64,000 nt of DNA from UBA12077 sp963665525 (lineage in GTDB: Bacteria > Bacteroidota > Bacteroidia > Bacteroidales > UBA12077): assembly GCA_963665525.1 (NCBI GenBank), contig OY762280.1, forward strand, positions 3,906,001-3,970,000, in the 5' to 3' direction. The notes below the pieces were generated by a model that was given only the letters and a program-made list of their open reading frames with translations, ran no database searches and was not told the DNA's origin. Position numbers and translations under genes: made by a program. Of this stretch, positions 8,810 through 17,564 are shown one piece after another; position 1 is the first letter of the stretch, and the number at the start of each line of letters is the position of its first letter.

Positions 8810-11800
8810 TTATTTTATATAAAATTCAAGTTTAATAGCTGTTTCGTTATAATTGTATAAAGTATTTAAATACCCTAATTCAATTTCCTGAGCTGCATTA
8901 ATGCTCTCAAGAAATTCAAGGTATTCAATTTCTTCTTTTTCAAATTGCATTTGAGCTGTGTATTTTAGTAAATTTGCTTTTTTTAATGCGTTTTCATGAT
9001 AATAAATTAGATCGTTTTGGATTTGATCTAAGTGAATAACCATATTTTCAATTTCTTTCTCAAGATAAAATTTCTGATACTCGAAATTATTAAGTGCTTT
9101 TTTACTTTCGATTTTAGCCGATTGAACTTTCGCATTTTGTGGTAAAAACCAAAGAGGCATACTAAGACCAATGCTCCATCCTGTAAATCCACCAACATTG
9201 TCAATTTGTTGATTAAAATACCCGGCCGATATTTCAGGGAAATACTTCGATTGTTCTATTTTGTATTTTCTGTTCTCTATTTGATAAAGATTTTCGTAAT
9301 ATCCAAGCATAGCTGAGCTGCTAAATCGTTGATTTGGATCAACTCCGGCAGGTAATTGATAAATTGATAAGGAATCATTTTCCGGGATAAAATTTCCTTC
9401 GGTATTCATAAGTTGTTTTATCTTGTTTTCTGCTGATATTAATTGCTCGGTTGTTTTAAGTACATCGTTTTTGGCAGAAGCAAATTTGGTTTCTGCAAGT
9501 GTTTGTTCTAATAAATTAGATTCTCCAAGTTCGTATTTTAATTGTGAAATACGAACAAACTCTTTATAAAGCTCTACCTGCTCTTGTTTTATATTAAACT
9601 GATTCAGAACATAAACCCAATAATAATATGCTATTTTAACTTGAGCTATAATTTCTTTTTCAATGATGATCTTTTCTTTCTCGCTTAATGAGATATTTTC
9701 ATTAACCAATTTACTGTTTTGAAAATGTGTTAGTAAGGACCCGAAGTTTTGATTAATCTCAAAAGAATAATCAATCATATCGGAGTTAATTTGTCCGTTC
9801 TGATAAGAGAATTCTGTTGGTGCAAAATCTAATACTCCTTGTTTTTGTTTTTTTGCAGCTTCAATATCGAGTGAAGCATTTTTTAAAACAGGATTATTGC
9901 TTACAGCGAGGTTAACGGCTTGTTCAAGACTTAGTCCTTGCGTTTGGTCTTCATCTTGTGCATAAAGGTGTACAGAGCCTGCTAATAAGAAAATCAATAA
10001 AATAGAAATAGTTTTTTTAGGGATTTTTATTTTTTTAAGTGTTTTCTTCGAATTAAAAATTTGAAATAAAATTGGAAGCATGATCATGGTTAACATGGTA
10101 GATGTAACTAAACCTCCTATAACTACAGTTGCTAAAGGCCTTTGTACTTCTGCTCCAGCTGATTTTGAAAAAGCCATAGGTAAAAAACCTACCATGGTCG
10201 AAGCAGCAGTAAGTAATACAGGGCGAAGTCTTTCTTTCGTTGCTTTTAAAATCAACTCTCGCATATCGGAATACCCGTTATTCATTAAATCTTTTAAGTG
10301 TTCAATAAGTATTATTCCATTTAGAACTGCAACTCCAAATAATGCAATAAAACCAATACCTGCCGAAACGCTGAATGGCATTCCTCTAATCCATAAGAAT
10401 AAAACTCCACCAACTGTTGATAAAGGAACAGAGGTGAAAATCAGTGCAGCATCTTTTACCGATCTAAACGCAAAATGTAAAAATATAAAGATTAGAAGTA
10501 GCGCAATCGGAACGGCAAGTTTAAGTCGCTTAGTAGCATTTTCAAGATTTTCGAATTGCCCACCGTAGTTAATATAATATCCTGGATCAAGTGTAATGTT
10601 TGCATTAATTTTGGTTTGAATATCTTCGATAACGGATTCTAAATCTCTATTACGTACATTAACACTAACAACAACTCTTCGTCGAGTATTTTCTCTGGAT
10701 ATTTTTGCAGGTCCAGTAGTATAATTTATATCTGCCAGTTCATGAAGTGGAATTTGATTTCCATTAGGTAAACCAACAAATAAATTTTTGATATTATCGA
10801 TATCATTTCTAAAAGATTCATCAAAGCGTACTGCTAAATCAAAACGTTTTTCTCCTTCAAAGATGCTTCCTGCGATTTGGCCTCCAAAAGCCATCGATAG
10901 TTGCTGGTTGAGTTCTTCAATATTTAACCCGTAATAGGCAATCTTATTACGCTTATATTTTACACTTACCTGTGGTAAACCAACCGTTTTCTCTAAAATA
11001 ATATCGGCAGCTCCGGGAATATTTTCTATTAGTTTTTTTATCTCAGATGCTTTTGAATCTAAATAATTAAGATCTTCTCCAAATAATTTAATCGCAATAT
11101 CGGCACGAACACCTGTTATTAATTCGTTAAAACGCATTTCGATGGGTTGTGTAAATTCATAGTCAATGCCCGGAATAACAGATAATGCTTCTTTAAATTT
11201 ATTAGCAAGTTCTTCTTTATTATCAGTAACTTGCCATTCTTTTCGCGGTTTTAATTTAATGATCATGTCAATTTCTTCCATCGACATAGGATCTGTAGGT
11301 ACTTCTGCTGCTCCAATCCTACAAACAATTTGATCAACTTCAGTAAAATTATCGATAAGGATTTGTTCCATTTTTGTTGTTAAATCAACCGTTTTACTTA
11401 ATGATGTTCCGGTTTTTAAAACTGGTTGAATAACAAAGTCACCTTCATCGAGTGTTGGAACAAACTCACCTCCCATTCTGGAGAAAATGATGATGGTAAA
11501 AACGACTACAACTAATGTCGAGCCAATAATAAATGATTTATGATCGTAAGACCATTTTATGACAGGGCTGTATGATTTGTGAATCATATTCATGATCCAC
11601 TTTGTAATATTTCGTTTGTTTTCTTTTTCAGGTTTTAAAAATAATGACGAAGCAACAGGTAACCATGTAAAACCAAGAATCATTGCGCCTAGTATGGCAA
11701 AGCTAAACGACAAAGCCATAGGTCGGAACATTTTGCCTTCAACTCCACTTAGAGTTAAAATTGGAACTAAAACAATTAGTATGATTACCTGTCCAAAAAT

Positions 11801-13159
11801 GGCAGAACTCATCATTTTAGAAGCTCCATGGAAAGTTATTTTATCAAATAGAATCTGCTTTTGTTTCCCTTTCGATTTCTCTAAATCAGTTTGGTTTGCT
11901 GTAATCTTAATAGAAATAAACTCTACGATTATCACTGCTCCATCGATAATAATTCCAAAGTCCAGGGCACCAAGGCTCATTAAATTGGCATCAATTCCAA
12001 GAATGTACATCATGGAAATAGTAAACAATAGTGATAAGGGAATAATAGAAGCAATTACCAGAGCAGAACGAATATTCCCCAAGAAAAGGATCACAACAAA
12101 AACAATGATAAGACATCCCAGAAGTAAATTTTCATAAACGGTACGTGTCGTTTTTTCTATAAGTTCACTTCGTTCTACAATAGGATTGATAAAGACACCT
12201 TCCGGTAAACTTTTTTGAACTTCTGCAACTCTTTCTTTAACAGCATGAATAACCTCTTTTGAGTTTGCATTTTTAAGCATCATAATTTGGCCTAATACTT
12301 TTTCTCCTTCACCATTAGCAGTAATGGCTCCGTATCGATTCGCATACCCAAATCGAACGCTTGCAATATCTCCAATAAGAATAGGGACTCCTTCAATATT
12401 TTTTATAACAATGGATTCAAGGTCTTGAATAGATTTTAAACTTCCATCTCCGCGAATAAAATAACTTTTATCTTGTTTCTCAATATAGGCACCTCCAGCA
12501 ATGTTGTTATTGACACTAACAGCATTAAAAACCTCTAATAAACTAATGTTTGATGCCCTTAACTGTTTTGGATTAATAGCAATTTCATATTGTTTTAAGT
12601 AGCCTCCCCAAGGATTTACTTCGACCACTCCCGGGATACCTGATAGTTGACGTTTCACAATCCAATCTTGGATGGTTCTTAATTCCATTGATGAGTATTT
12701 ATCTTCATAGCCTGGTTTAACATCTAAAATATATTGATATATTTCTCCTAGTCCGGTTGATATTGGCCCCATTTCAGGTGTTCCAAATCCTTCGGGAATA
12801 TTTGCCGCTGCCGCTTTTATTTTCTCAGAAATTAACTGGCGAGGTAAGTAAGTGCCCAGATTTTCTTCAAAAACAATTGTTACGACTGATAATCCAAATT
12901 TGGAAATAGACCTTATTTCTTTTACTCCCGGTAAATTAGCCATTTCAAGTTCAACGGGATAAGTAATAAATTGCTCAACATCTTGCGTGGAAAGGTTTGT
13001 TGAAACGGTTATTACCTGAACCTGATTGTTTGTAATATCCGGAACTGCACCAACCGGAATTTTAAGAATCGCAAATAAACCAAAAGCTGCTATGGTTAAA
13101 GTAAATAGAATAATAATGAGTTTATTCTTGATACTAAAATTTATGATTTGATTAATCAT
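8810..13159 (-). CDS. CzcA/CusA heavy-metal RND pump fused to a TolC-like outer-membrane factor
   Basis: 1449 residues, about 400 longer than an ordinary CzcA. Residues 1 to about 1035 are a complete HME-family RND transporter. It has the TM4 charge relay DFGIIIDGAVIIVE with both Asp and the Glu retained, and it ends with GVAVLNGIILIEHLKD and a final membrane block. A hydrophobic stretch at about 1046-1062 (ISILLIFLLAGSVHLYAQ) looks exactly like a signal peptide with an A-x-A-like cleavage site. After it comes a TolC-type domain (LSLEQAVNLAVSNNPVL, paired long helices) to the end. No internal stop is present. Such fusions occur in Bacteroidota; cleavage at the junction is inferred. The metal specificity is unknown. 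Confidence 0.92.
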   Translation of the reverse strand: MINQIINFSIKNKLIIILFTLTIAAFGLFAILKIPVGAVPDITNNQVQVITVSTNLSTQDVEQFITYPVELEMANLPGVKEIRSISKFGLSVVTIVFEENLGTYLPRQLISEKIKAAAANIPEGFGTPEMGPISTGLGEIYQYILDVKPGYEDKYSSMELRTIQDWIVKRQLSGIPGVVEVNPWGGYLKQYEIAINPKQLRASNISLLEVFNAVSVNNNIAGGAYIEKQDKSYFIRGDGSLKSIQDLESIVIKNIEGVPILIGDIASVRFGYANRYGAITANGEGEKVLGQIMMLKNANSKEVIHAVKERVAEVQKSLPEGVFINPIVERSELIEKTTRTVYENLLLGCLIIVFVVILFLGNIRSALVIASIIPLSLLFTISMMYILGIDANLMSLGALDFGIIIDGAVIIVEFISIKITANQTDLEKSKGKQKQILFDKITFHGASKMMSSAIFGQVIILIVLVPILTLSGVEGKMFRPMALSFSFAILGAMILGFTWLPVASSLFLKPEKENKRNITKWIMNMIHKSYSPVIKWSYDHKSFIIGSTLVVVVFTIIIFSRMGGEFVPTLDEGDFVIQPVLKTGTSLSKTVDLTTKMEQILIDNFTEVDQIVCRIGAAEVPTDPMSMEEIDMIIKLKPRKEWQVTDNKEELANKFKEALSVIPGIDYEFTQPIEMRFNELITGVRADIAIKLFGEDLNYLDSKASEIKKLIENIPGAADIILEKTVGLPQVSVKYKRNKIAYYGLNIEELNQQLSMAFGGQIAGSIFEGEKRFDLAVRFDESFRNDIDNIKNLFVGLPNGNQIPLHELADINYTTGPAKISRENTRRRVVVSVNVRNRDLESVIEDIQTKINANITLDPGYYINYGGQFENLENATKRLKLAVPIALLLIFIFLHFAFRSVKDAALIFTSVPLSTVGGVLFLWIRGMPFSVSAGIGFIALFGVAVLNGIILIEHLKDLMNNGYSDMRELILKATKERLRPVLLTAASTMVGFLPMAFSKSAGAEVQRPLATVVIGGLVTSTMLTMIMLPILFQIFNSKKTLKKIKIPKKTISILLIFLLAGSVHLYAQDEDQTQGLSLEQAVNLAVSNNPVLKNASLDIEAAKKQKQGVLDFAPTEFSYQNGQINSDMIDYSFEINQNFGSLLTHFQNSKLVNENISLSEKEKIIIEKEIIAQVKIAYYYWVYVLNQFNIKQEQVELYKEFVRISQLKYELGESNLLEQTLAETKFASAKNDVLKTTEQLISAENKIKQLMNTEGNFIPENDSLSIYQLPAGVDPNQRFSSSAMLGYYENLYQIENRKYKIEQSKYFPEISAGYFNQQIDNVGGFTGWSIGLSMPLWFLPQNAKVQSAKIESKKALNNFEYQKFYLEKEIENMVIHLDQIQNDLIYYHENALKKANLLKYTAQMQFEKEEIEYLEFLESINAAQEIELGYLNTLYNYNETAIKLEFYIK

Positions 13160-13366
13160 GATAATTGTATTAATGAATTCTAAATTTAAGACATTTTTTT
13201 GTCATAACGAATTCTATAATACAATCTTATACCTTGAATGTTTAGTAAGAAAAGGAGACCTTAAATTCTTAATTTAATTTTAGTAAGGAGTTTAAGATAA
13301 ATAAACTTACAATATTTGTGAGTGAATATTATTGATAGACACAAATTAACTTCTGATCAAATAATA

Positions 13367-14905
13367 TTATTGTTTGTTTATAAATGCAAAATACTTAACT
13401 CCCCTAACATCAATTGATTTTATGTTTTGTGAATAAATGATATAATCTGATGGCTTATGAAAGATATCATACTTAAGAACAAGGTTTGCATATTTTTCAA
13501 CACCATTTTCTACATACGCTACAACCATCATTACATCCATATTATTTGGCTTCGCTTTAATCTGATTTCTTTCTAGTTTGGCAATAACTTTTAGAAATTC
13601 TTGTCCTTTATTGTTTTTTTGAGTTGATATAATTACCTCTTTAAGGAAATTACTCTTTATATCAGGATGAATAGGTAATACCTTATTATTTTTGTCTTGC
13701 TTAACAGGTGAAAAATTCTCAAAATATCCATCTTGTCCATAAAATAACTTATGCCATTCGATGTCGGTTTGTCTTAAAGGTAATAAGGATATATAGTTTG
13801 CTTTTATAAAATCTGCCAGCTTATAAGTAGCAACCAAAGCTCCAAGATGAGTTAGGTGCTGATTAGGATGATTGTATGAATTTTGGAAACATATAGGAGG
13901 AAAATCTTCTGATGAATAATTTTGTTGTAAGTCAAGCCATTTCTTATTGTATTTATTTAGAAGTTTTGACAACTTACTTTTCCATTTATGATAATCTTTA
14001 ATGTTCTTTTCATACATTGGATTGGTAAAGAACATGATTTCAATTCCATTATTTTCGCATAATTCAATGATTTTATCGGTATACTTTTCTGTATATTTAT
14101 TATAAGTATATTCTCCACCGTCGACAGGAGCTTTAATGCTATTAAATTTTGCGACAGTTGTGTCCTGCATCCCTTTTGTATAATATATTAATTGCCCTAA
14201 ATATAGTTTCTGATTTTTTTTCTGTTTATTATTTCCTTGTTCTATGAGTTTTTTATTAGCCTTTAACTGTTTTGTATTTGAGAAAATGTAGTTGTGATTT
14301 CGAATCGTTTTTGACCAGGCATATCCAAACTGATCGGCACTAAACAATATGGGAGTAGAAATAATTTTAGTAATTATATCGTTTCTTCCTGAAAAGCTAT
14401 TTAGTTGATGCGTTAATTCGTGAGGTATATCTTGATGTATAGGAGCATTATTCATGCTGAAAGTTTCAAGAACCACAAGTGAAGGTTTACATTTTTTAAG
14501 TGCTTCTTTTAAACAAAAATATAAATCATGTTGCGCACTTCCTGGTCCTCCAAGAGCAAAAGCATTAGCTCCTAATGTCATGCTTAAGTTTTTGGGATTA
14601 ATATTTGCAAACATGTGTGAATTACCCAATAATATGATGTCTACATTGTTTTTTTCAGTAAAGTGATCAAACGAATCCCAAGCTTTGGAAATGTAGTCAA
14701 GTCTTTTTTCAGAATCAAAATATCCTTTATAATCAGAGTAATAAAGGCCACCAAAGATTAGCATTGAAAAGATGAAAAACTTTATAGATGCTCTTACTAA
14801 AGGATTCTTGTAACTCGATATTTGATTTGTGTTACGATTTAATTTTCCTTTTTGAGCTTTAGGATTTTTCTTTTTCTTTTTGGTGTTGTTTTTTTTATGC
14901 GTCAT
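13367..14905 (-). CDS. Membrane-anchored SGNH-like protein, partner of MBOAT O-acyltransferase
   Basis: 512 residues. A strongly basic Lys/Asn-rich cytoplasmic tail (residues 1-45) is followed by one membrane anchor (about 47-60, ASIKFFIFSMLIFGGLYY), with the rest in the periplasm. The motif LLGNSHMFANINP carries the Ser of SGNH/GDSL-type acyl-esterases, and a later NHPNQHLTHLGAL supplies a candidate catalytic His block. It starts 10 bases after the MBOAT gene, so the two form an operon like the AlgI/AlgJ or DltB/DltD pairs that O-acylate exported polysaccharides. The real acceptor is unknown. Confidence 0.78.
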   Translation of the reverse strand: MTHKKNNTKKKKKNPKAQKGKLNRNTNQISSYKNPLVRASIKFFIFSMLIFGGLYYSDYKGYFDSEKRLDYISKAWDSFDHFTEKNNVDIILLGNSHMFANINPKNLSMTLGANAFALGGPGSAQHDLYFCLKEALKKCKPSLVVLETFSMNNAPIHQDIPHELTHQLNSFSGRNDIITKIISTPILFSADQFGYAWSKTIRNHNYIFSNTKQLKANKKLIEQGNNKQKKNQKLYLGQLIYYTKGMQDTTVAKFNSIKAPVDGGEYTYNKYTEKYTDKIIELCENNGIEIMFFTNPMYEKNIKDYHKWKSKLSKLLNKYNKKWLDLQQNYSSEDFPPICFQNSYNHPNQHLTHLGALVATYKLADFIKANYISLLPLRQTDIEWHKLFYGQDGYFENFSPVKQDKNNKVLPIHPDIKSNFLKEVIISTQKNNKGQEFLKVIAKLERNQIKAKPNNMDVMMVVAYVENGVEKYANLVLKYDIFHKPSDYIIYSQNIKSIDVRGVKYFAFINKQ

Positions 14906-14915
14906 TTAGATATTA

Positions 14916-16349
14916 TTAAAACTGAAAATATACAAAATTACTAATGGGCATTTTCTCGCCATAATAGCCAACGAAAAGAATAATAGTAACTATTATAATA
15001 TACATTGTCCAACGCACTATTAAATGGCGATTGTTTATCCAAGCGTATAAGTTTTCTTTTTTCTCAGCAATTAACTCAATGAACATCATAATAATTAATA
15101 TGATAATCGTAAATGTAAATTCAGGTTTACCCAAACCATAACTATACAATGAATTAATACTACTAGAAAAGAGATTTTTATACATGATTATTGCATCTCC
15201 AAATGTTTGTGCTCTAAAAAAGATGAGAGAAAAGGCCCACATGGCAGATACAAAAATACTGGAGAAGATTCTTCCTAATGAAGTTTTATTAATCTGTAAA
15301 ATATATCTATCAAAAATGATGATAAATAATCCATTGATTGCTCCCCAGATAACAAAGTTCCACGATGCACCATGCCATAATCCACTTAAAAGGAATACAA
15401 TGATTAAGTTTCTTTTAGTTCTAAAATTACCATGCCTACTGCCGCCTAGAGGTATGTATACATAGTCTTTAAACCAGGAACTAAGACTGATATGCCATCT
15501 TTTCCAGAAATTAGAGAAAGAACTTGAAAGATAAGGTCTTCTGAAGTTTTCTGAGAGATTAAAACCTAATGTTCGGGCAGCACCTATAGCAATATCTGAG
15601 TAAGCGGAGAAGTCTAAGTATAACTGAAATGCAAAGAATATAACTGCATATAAAGCAGGAATACCTGAAATATGATCAACATTACTATATGCAACATCAA
15701 TATATTTTGCTAATCGATCAGCTATAACAATTTTCTTTAATAAACCCCAAGCCATTAAAAATAATCCACTTCTAAAATGATCATAGCTAAAAGTTTTTTT
15801 CTCAAGAAACTGAGGTAATAATTTTTTAGCTCTTTCAATAGGTCCTGCTACTAATTGTGGAAAGAATGAAACAAATGCTAAAAAAGCATAAACATTATTG
15901 GTGGGTTTAAATTTATTATAATAAATATCCAGAGTATAACTAAGAGATTGGAATGTGTAAAAGCTAATACCTACGGGTAAAATAATATTTAATGTTGAAA
16001 CGTTCAGTGATATTCCAAATAAGGAAAAAGCATCAATAAAAGAATCAACAAAAAAGTTAAAATACTTGAAAAAGCCTAAAAACCCAAAATTTACAATTAA
16101 ACTAATTAGCAATAATTTTTTCCGCTTAGGAATATTTCTTTGTAAATAAATTCTTTTACCAATAATAAAATCAACTAAAGAACTTATAATAATAAGAAAT
16201 AAAAATCGCCAATCCCACCAGCCATAAAAAATATAACTTACTATTATTAAGAATATATTTCTGATAGTGATATTGTTCTTTAAAAAGAGCCAGTATAGAT
16301 AAAAAACGATAAAAAAGAAGATACCAAAAACTACCGAATTAAAAATCAT
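14916..16349 (-). CDS. MBOAT family membrane O-acyltransferase (AlgI/DltB-like)
   Basis: 477 residues, polytopic, about 10-12 membrane segments. It transfers an acyl group (usually acetyl) across the inner membrane to a polysaccharide or similar acceptor. Family landmarks are visible: GISFYTFQSLSYTLDIY, FVSFFPQLVAGPIERA, RRPYLSSSFSNFWKRWHISL, and SGLWHGASWNFVIWG with the invariant His near residue 326. It is the first gene of the pair with the SGNH-like protein. No polysaccharide biosynthesis genes flank it, so the acceptor may be made elsewhere. Confidence 0.92.
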   Translation of the reverse strand: MIFNSVVFGIFFFIVFYLYWLFLKNNITIRNIFLIIVSYIFYGWWDWRFLFLIIISSLVDFIIGKRIYLQRNIPKRKKLLLISLIVNFGFLGFFKYFNFFVDSFIDAFSLFGISLNVSTLNIILPVGISFYTFQSLSYTLDIYYNKFKPTNNVYAFLAFVSFFPQLVAGPIERAKKLLPQFLEKKTFSYDHFRSGLFLMAWGLLKKIVIADRLAKYIDVAYSNVDHISGIPALYAVIFFAFQLYLDFSAYSDIAIGAARTLGFNLSENFRRPYLSSSFSNFWKRWHISLSSWFKDYVYIPLGGSRHGNFRTKRNLIIVFLLSGLWHGASWNFVIWGAINGLFIIIFDRYILQINKTSLGRIFSSIFVSAMWAFSLIFFRAQTFGDAIIMYKNLFSSSINSLYSYGLGKPEFTFTIIILIIMMFIELIAEKKENLYAWINNRHLIVRWTMYIIIVTIILFVGYYGEKMPISNFVYFQF

Positions 16350-16433
16350 ATTGTGGTTTGTATAATTTGAGTAATCAACAAATATAATAATTGATTTAAG
16401 ATTATTGATGTACTTTATGAGTAGAAAACAAAA

Positions 16434-16455
16434 AACCGCACTTTTTAGTGCGGTT
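16434..16455 (-). terminator. Terminator of lgt
   Basis: Minus-strand stem AACCGCACT with its complement AGTGCGGTT (16434-16442 and 16447-16455), a 4-base loop, then a run of T on the minus strand (complement of 16431-16435). It lies 10 bases past the lgt stop and separates lgt from the MBOAT gene. Confidence 0.88.
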
Positions 16456-16464
16456 GGGATTATT

Positions 16465-17262
16465 CTAATTTGTTGAAGGTTTTAATTTAAAACTTCGATA
16501 TAAGAGCAGAAATCCAATAATGACAAATGGGATACTTAACCATTGCCCCATGTTTAGAGTCATTCCTTGCTCAAACCCAACTTGATCTTCCTTAATAAAT
16601 TCAATAAAGAACCTAACTGTGAAAAGAAGAATTAAAAAGATACTAAAAATCAAGCCTTGTTTAACCTGAGTTCCTTTTTTCTTATATATTGAATAAAGAA
16701 GAACAAAAATTATTAAGTAAGATAAGGCTTCGTAAATTTGAGTAGGGTGTTTCGGAATTGTTTGTCCGTCTCTTAAAAATACAAATCCCCATGGTAGGCT
16801 GGTTTCAATACCATAGATTTCAGAATTCATTAAATTCCCCATTCGAATAAAAAATCCGGCTAATGCAACTACTATTACAATTCTGTCCAATATCCATAAA
16901 TATGGTTTTTTATTCTTTTTCGAGAAATAATAAAGCGAAATGAGAATTCCAATTGCAGCACCATGACTTGCTAAACCACCATGCCAAATTTTAATGATTT
17001 CCCAAGGATTGCTTAAATAGTAATCTGGCTGATAAAATAAACAATGACCTAAACGAGCACCTAGGACAGTACCAATTGCCATATAAACGGTTAATTTGTC
17101 TAATAACTCTACGGTTAAATTTTCCTGCTTAAATATTTTTTGCATAATGATGTATCCAAAAAAGAATGATGCAGCAAATAAAATTCCGTAATATCTAATT
17201 GTTAATCCCCAAAAGCTAACAATGTCGGGGTTTACATTCCAGTTAATATAGTCTAATACCAT
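16465..17262 (-). CDS. lgt: Prolipoprotein diacylglyceryl transferase
   Basis: 265 residues. Attaches diacylglycerol from phosphatidylglycerol to the lipobox Cys of prolipoproteins, the first step of lipoprotein maturation. About seven membrane segments. Signature parts are IWHGGLASHGAAIGI and FIRMGNLMNSEIYG (the conserved Arg-x-Gly-Asn block). I place the start at 17262 (MVLDYINWN), because the longer frame to 17322 adds 20 atypical residues and would begin upstream of the promoter at 17285-17315. LspA, the next enzyme of the pathway, is at 27065-27676. Confidence 0.93.
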   Translation of the reverse strand: MVLDYINWNVNPDIVSFWGLTIRYYGILFAASFFFGYIIMQKIFKQENLTVELLDKLTVYMAIGTVLGARLGHCLFYQPDYYLSNPWEIIKIWHGGLASHGAAIGILISLYYFSKKNKKPYLWILDRIVIVVALAGFFIRMGNLMNSEIYGIETSLPWGFVFLRDGQTIPKHPTQIYEALSYLIIFVLLYSIYKKKGTQVKQGLIFSIFLILLFTVRFFIEFIKEDQVGFEQGMTLNMGQWLSIPFVIIGFLLLYRSFKLKPSTN

Positions 17263-17284
17263 TCTTACCGTTTTTAATTTGATA

Positions 17285-17315
17285 CAAACGTACATAATGT
17301 TTTTTATGGAAACAA
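17285..17315 (-). promoter_or_regulatory. lgt promoter, Bacteroidota -33/-7 type
   Basis: On the minus strand TTG (complement of 17313-17315) is followed after 20 bases by TACGTTTG (complement of 17285-17292), an exact TAnnTTTG box. The predicted transcript starts about 15 bases upstream of the lgt ATG at 17262. Confidence 0.65.
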
Positions 17316-17532
17316 TACACAAACTGCATAAAAAACATTTTGGGAGTTCCCTACTATGACTTTTATTTTTGTAATATTCTGAACGAAAATAAAAGTTTTA
17401 TAGAGGAAATGTATGAAATTTTTAATGTGCTTACAAGTTTTAAAACTTATGATAATGTTATTTATTGTTAAAAATGCTTTATAAAGGAAGCATAAATGGT
17501 AACTCGAATCAACTTATTTCAATAATCTTTTA

Positions 17533-17540
17533 TAAGTTTG
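17533..17540 (+). promoter_or_regulatory. -7 box candidate for the Ig-like lipoprotein gene
   Basis: TAAGTTTG is an exact match to TAnnTTTG and lies 24 bases before the ATG at 17565. No clear TTG is seen at -33. Confidence 0.4.
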
Positions 17541-17564
17541 TAGCTCATAATTTTAGAAAATCAT

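Larger units (their letters stand above)
17263..17564. other. 302-bp divergent intergenic region between lgt and the Ig-like lipoprotein gene
   Basis: It holds the lgt promoter at its left end and a -7 box for the right-hand gene at 17533-17540. The middle is AT-rich with one perfect 14-base palindrome (AAGTTTTAAAACTT, 17435-17448). A 20-codon ATG frame near 17411 is not supported as a gene. I see no RNA gene. Confidence 0.6.

Noticed and set aside
10080..10568. 162-codon plus-strand frame antisense to the CzcA gene
   Set aside because: Shadow of the conserved membrane segments on the other strand; no start context or domain.
11592..12137. 181-codon plus-strand frame inside the CzcA gene
   Set aside because: It is antisense to a strongly supported coding region, has no recognisable domain and its length follows from codon bias of the real gene.
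13175..13214. Dyad upstream of the CzcA fusion (GAATTC, GACA-T6-TGTC, GAATTC), possible metal-regulator operator
   Set aside because: The inner and outer pairs are not concentric, the arms are short, and no metal-sensing regulator gene is near; not strong enough to call.
17263..17322. Longer lgt start at 17322
   Set aside because: It would place the start upstream of the exact promoter at 17285-17315, and the added residues are atypical for the family.
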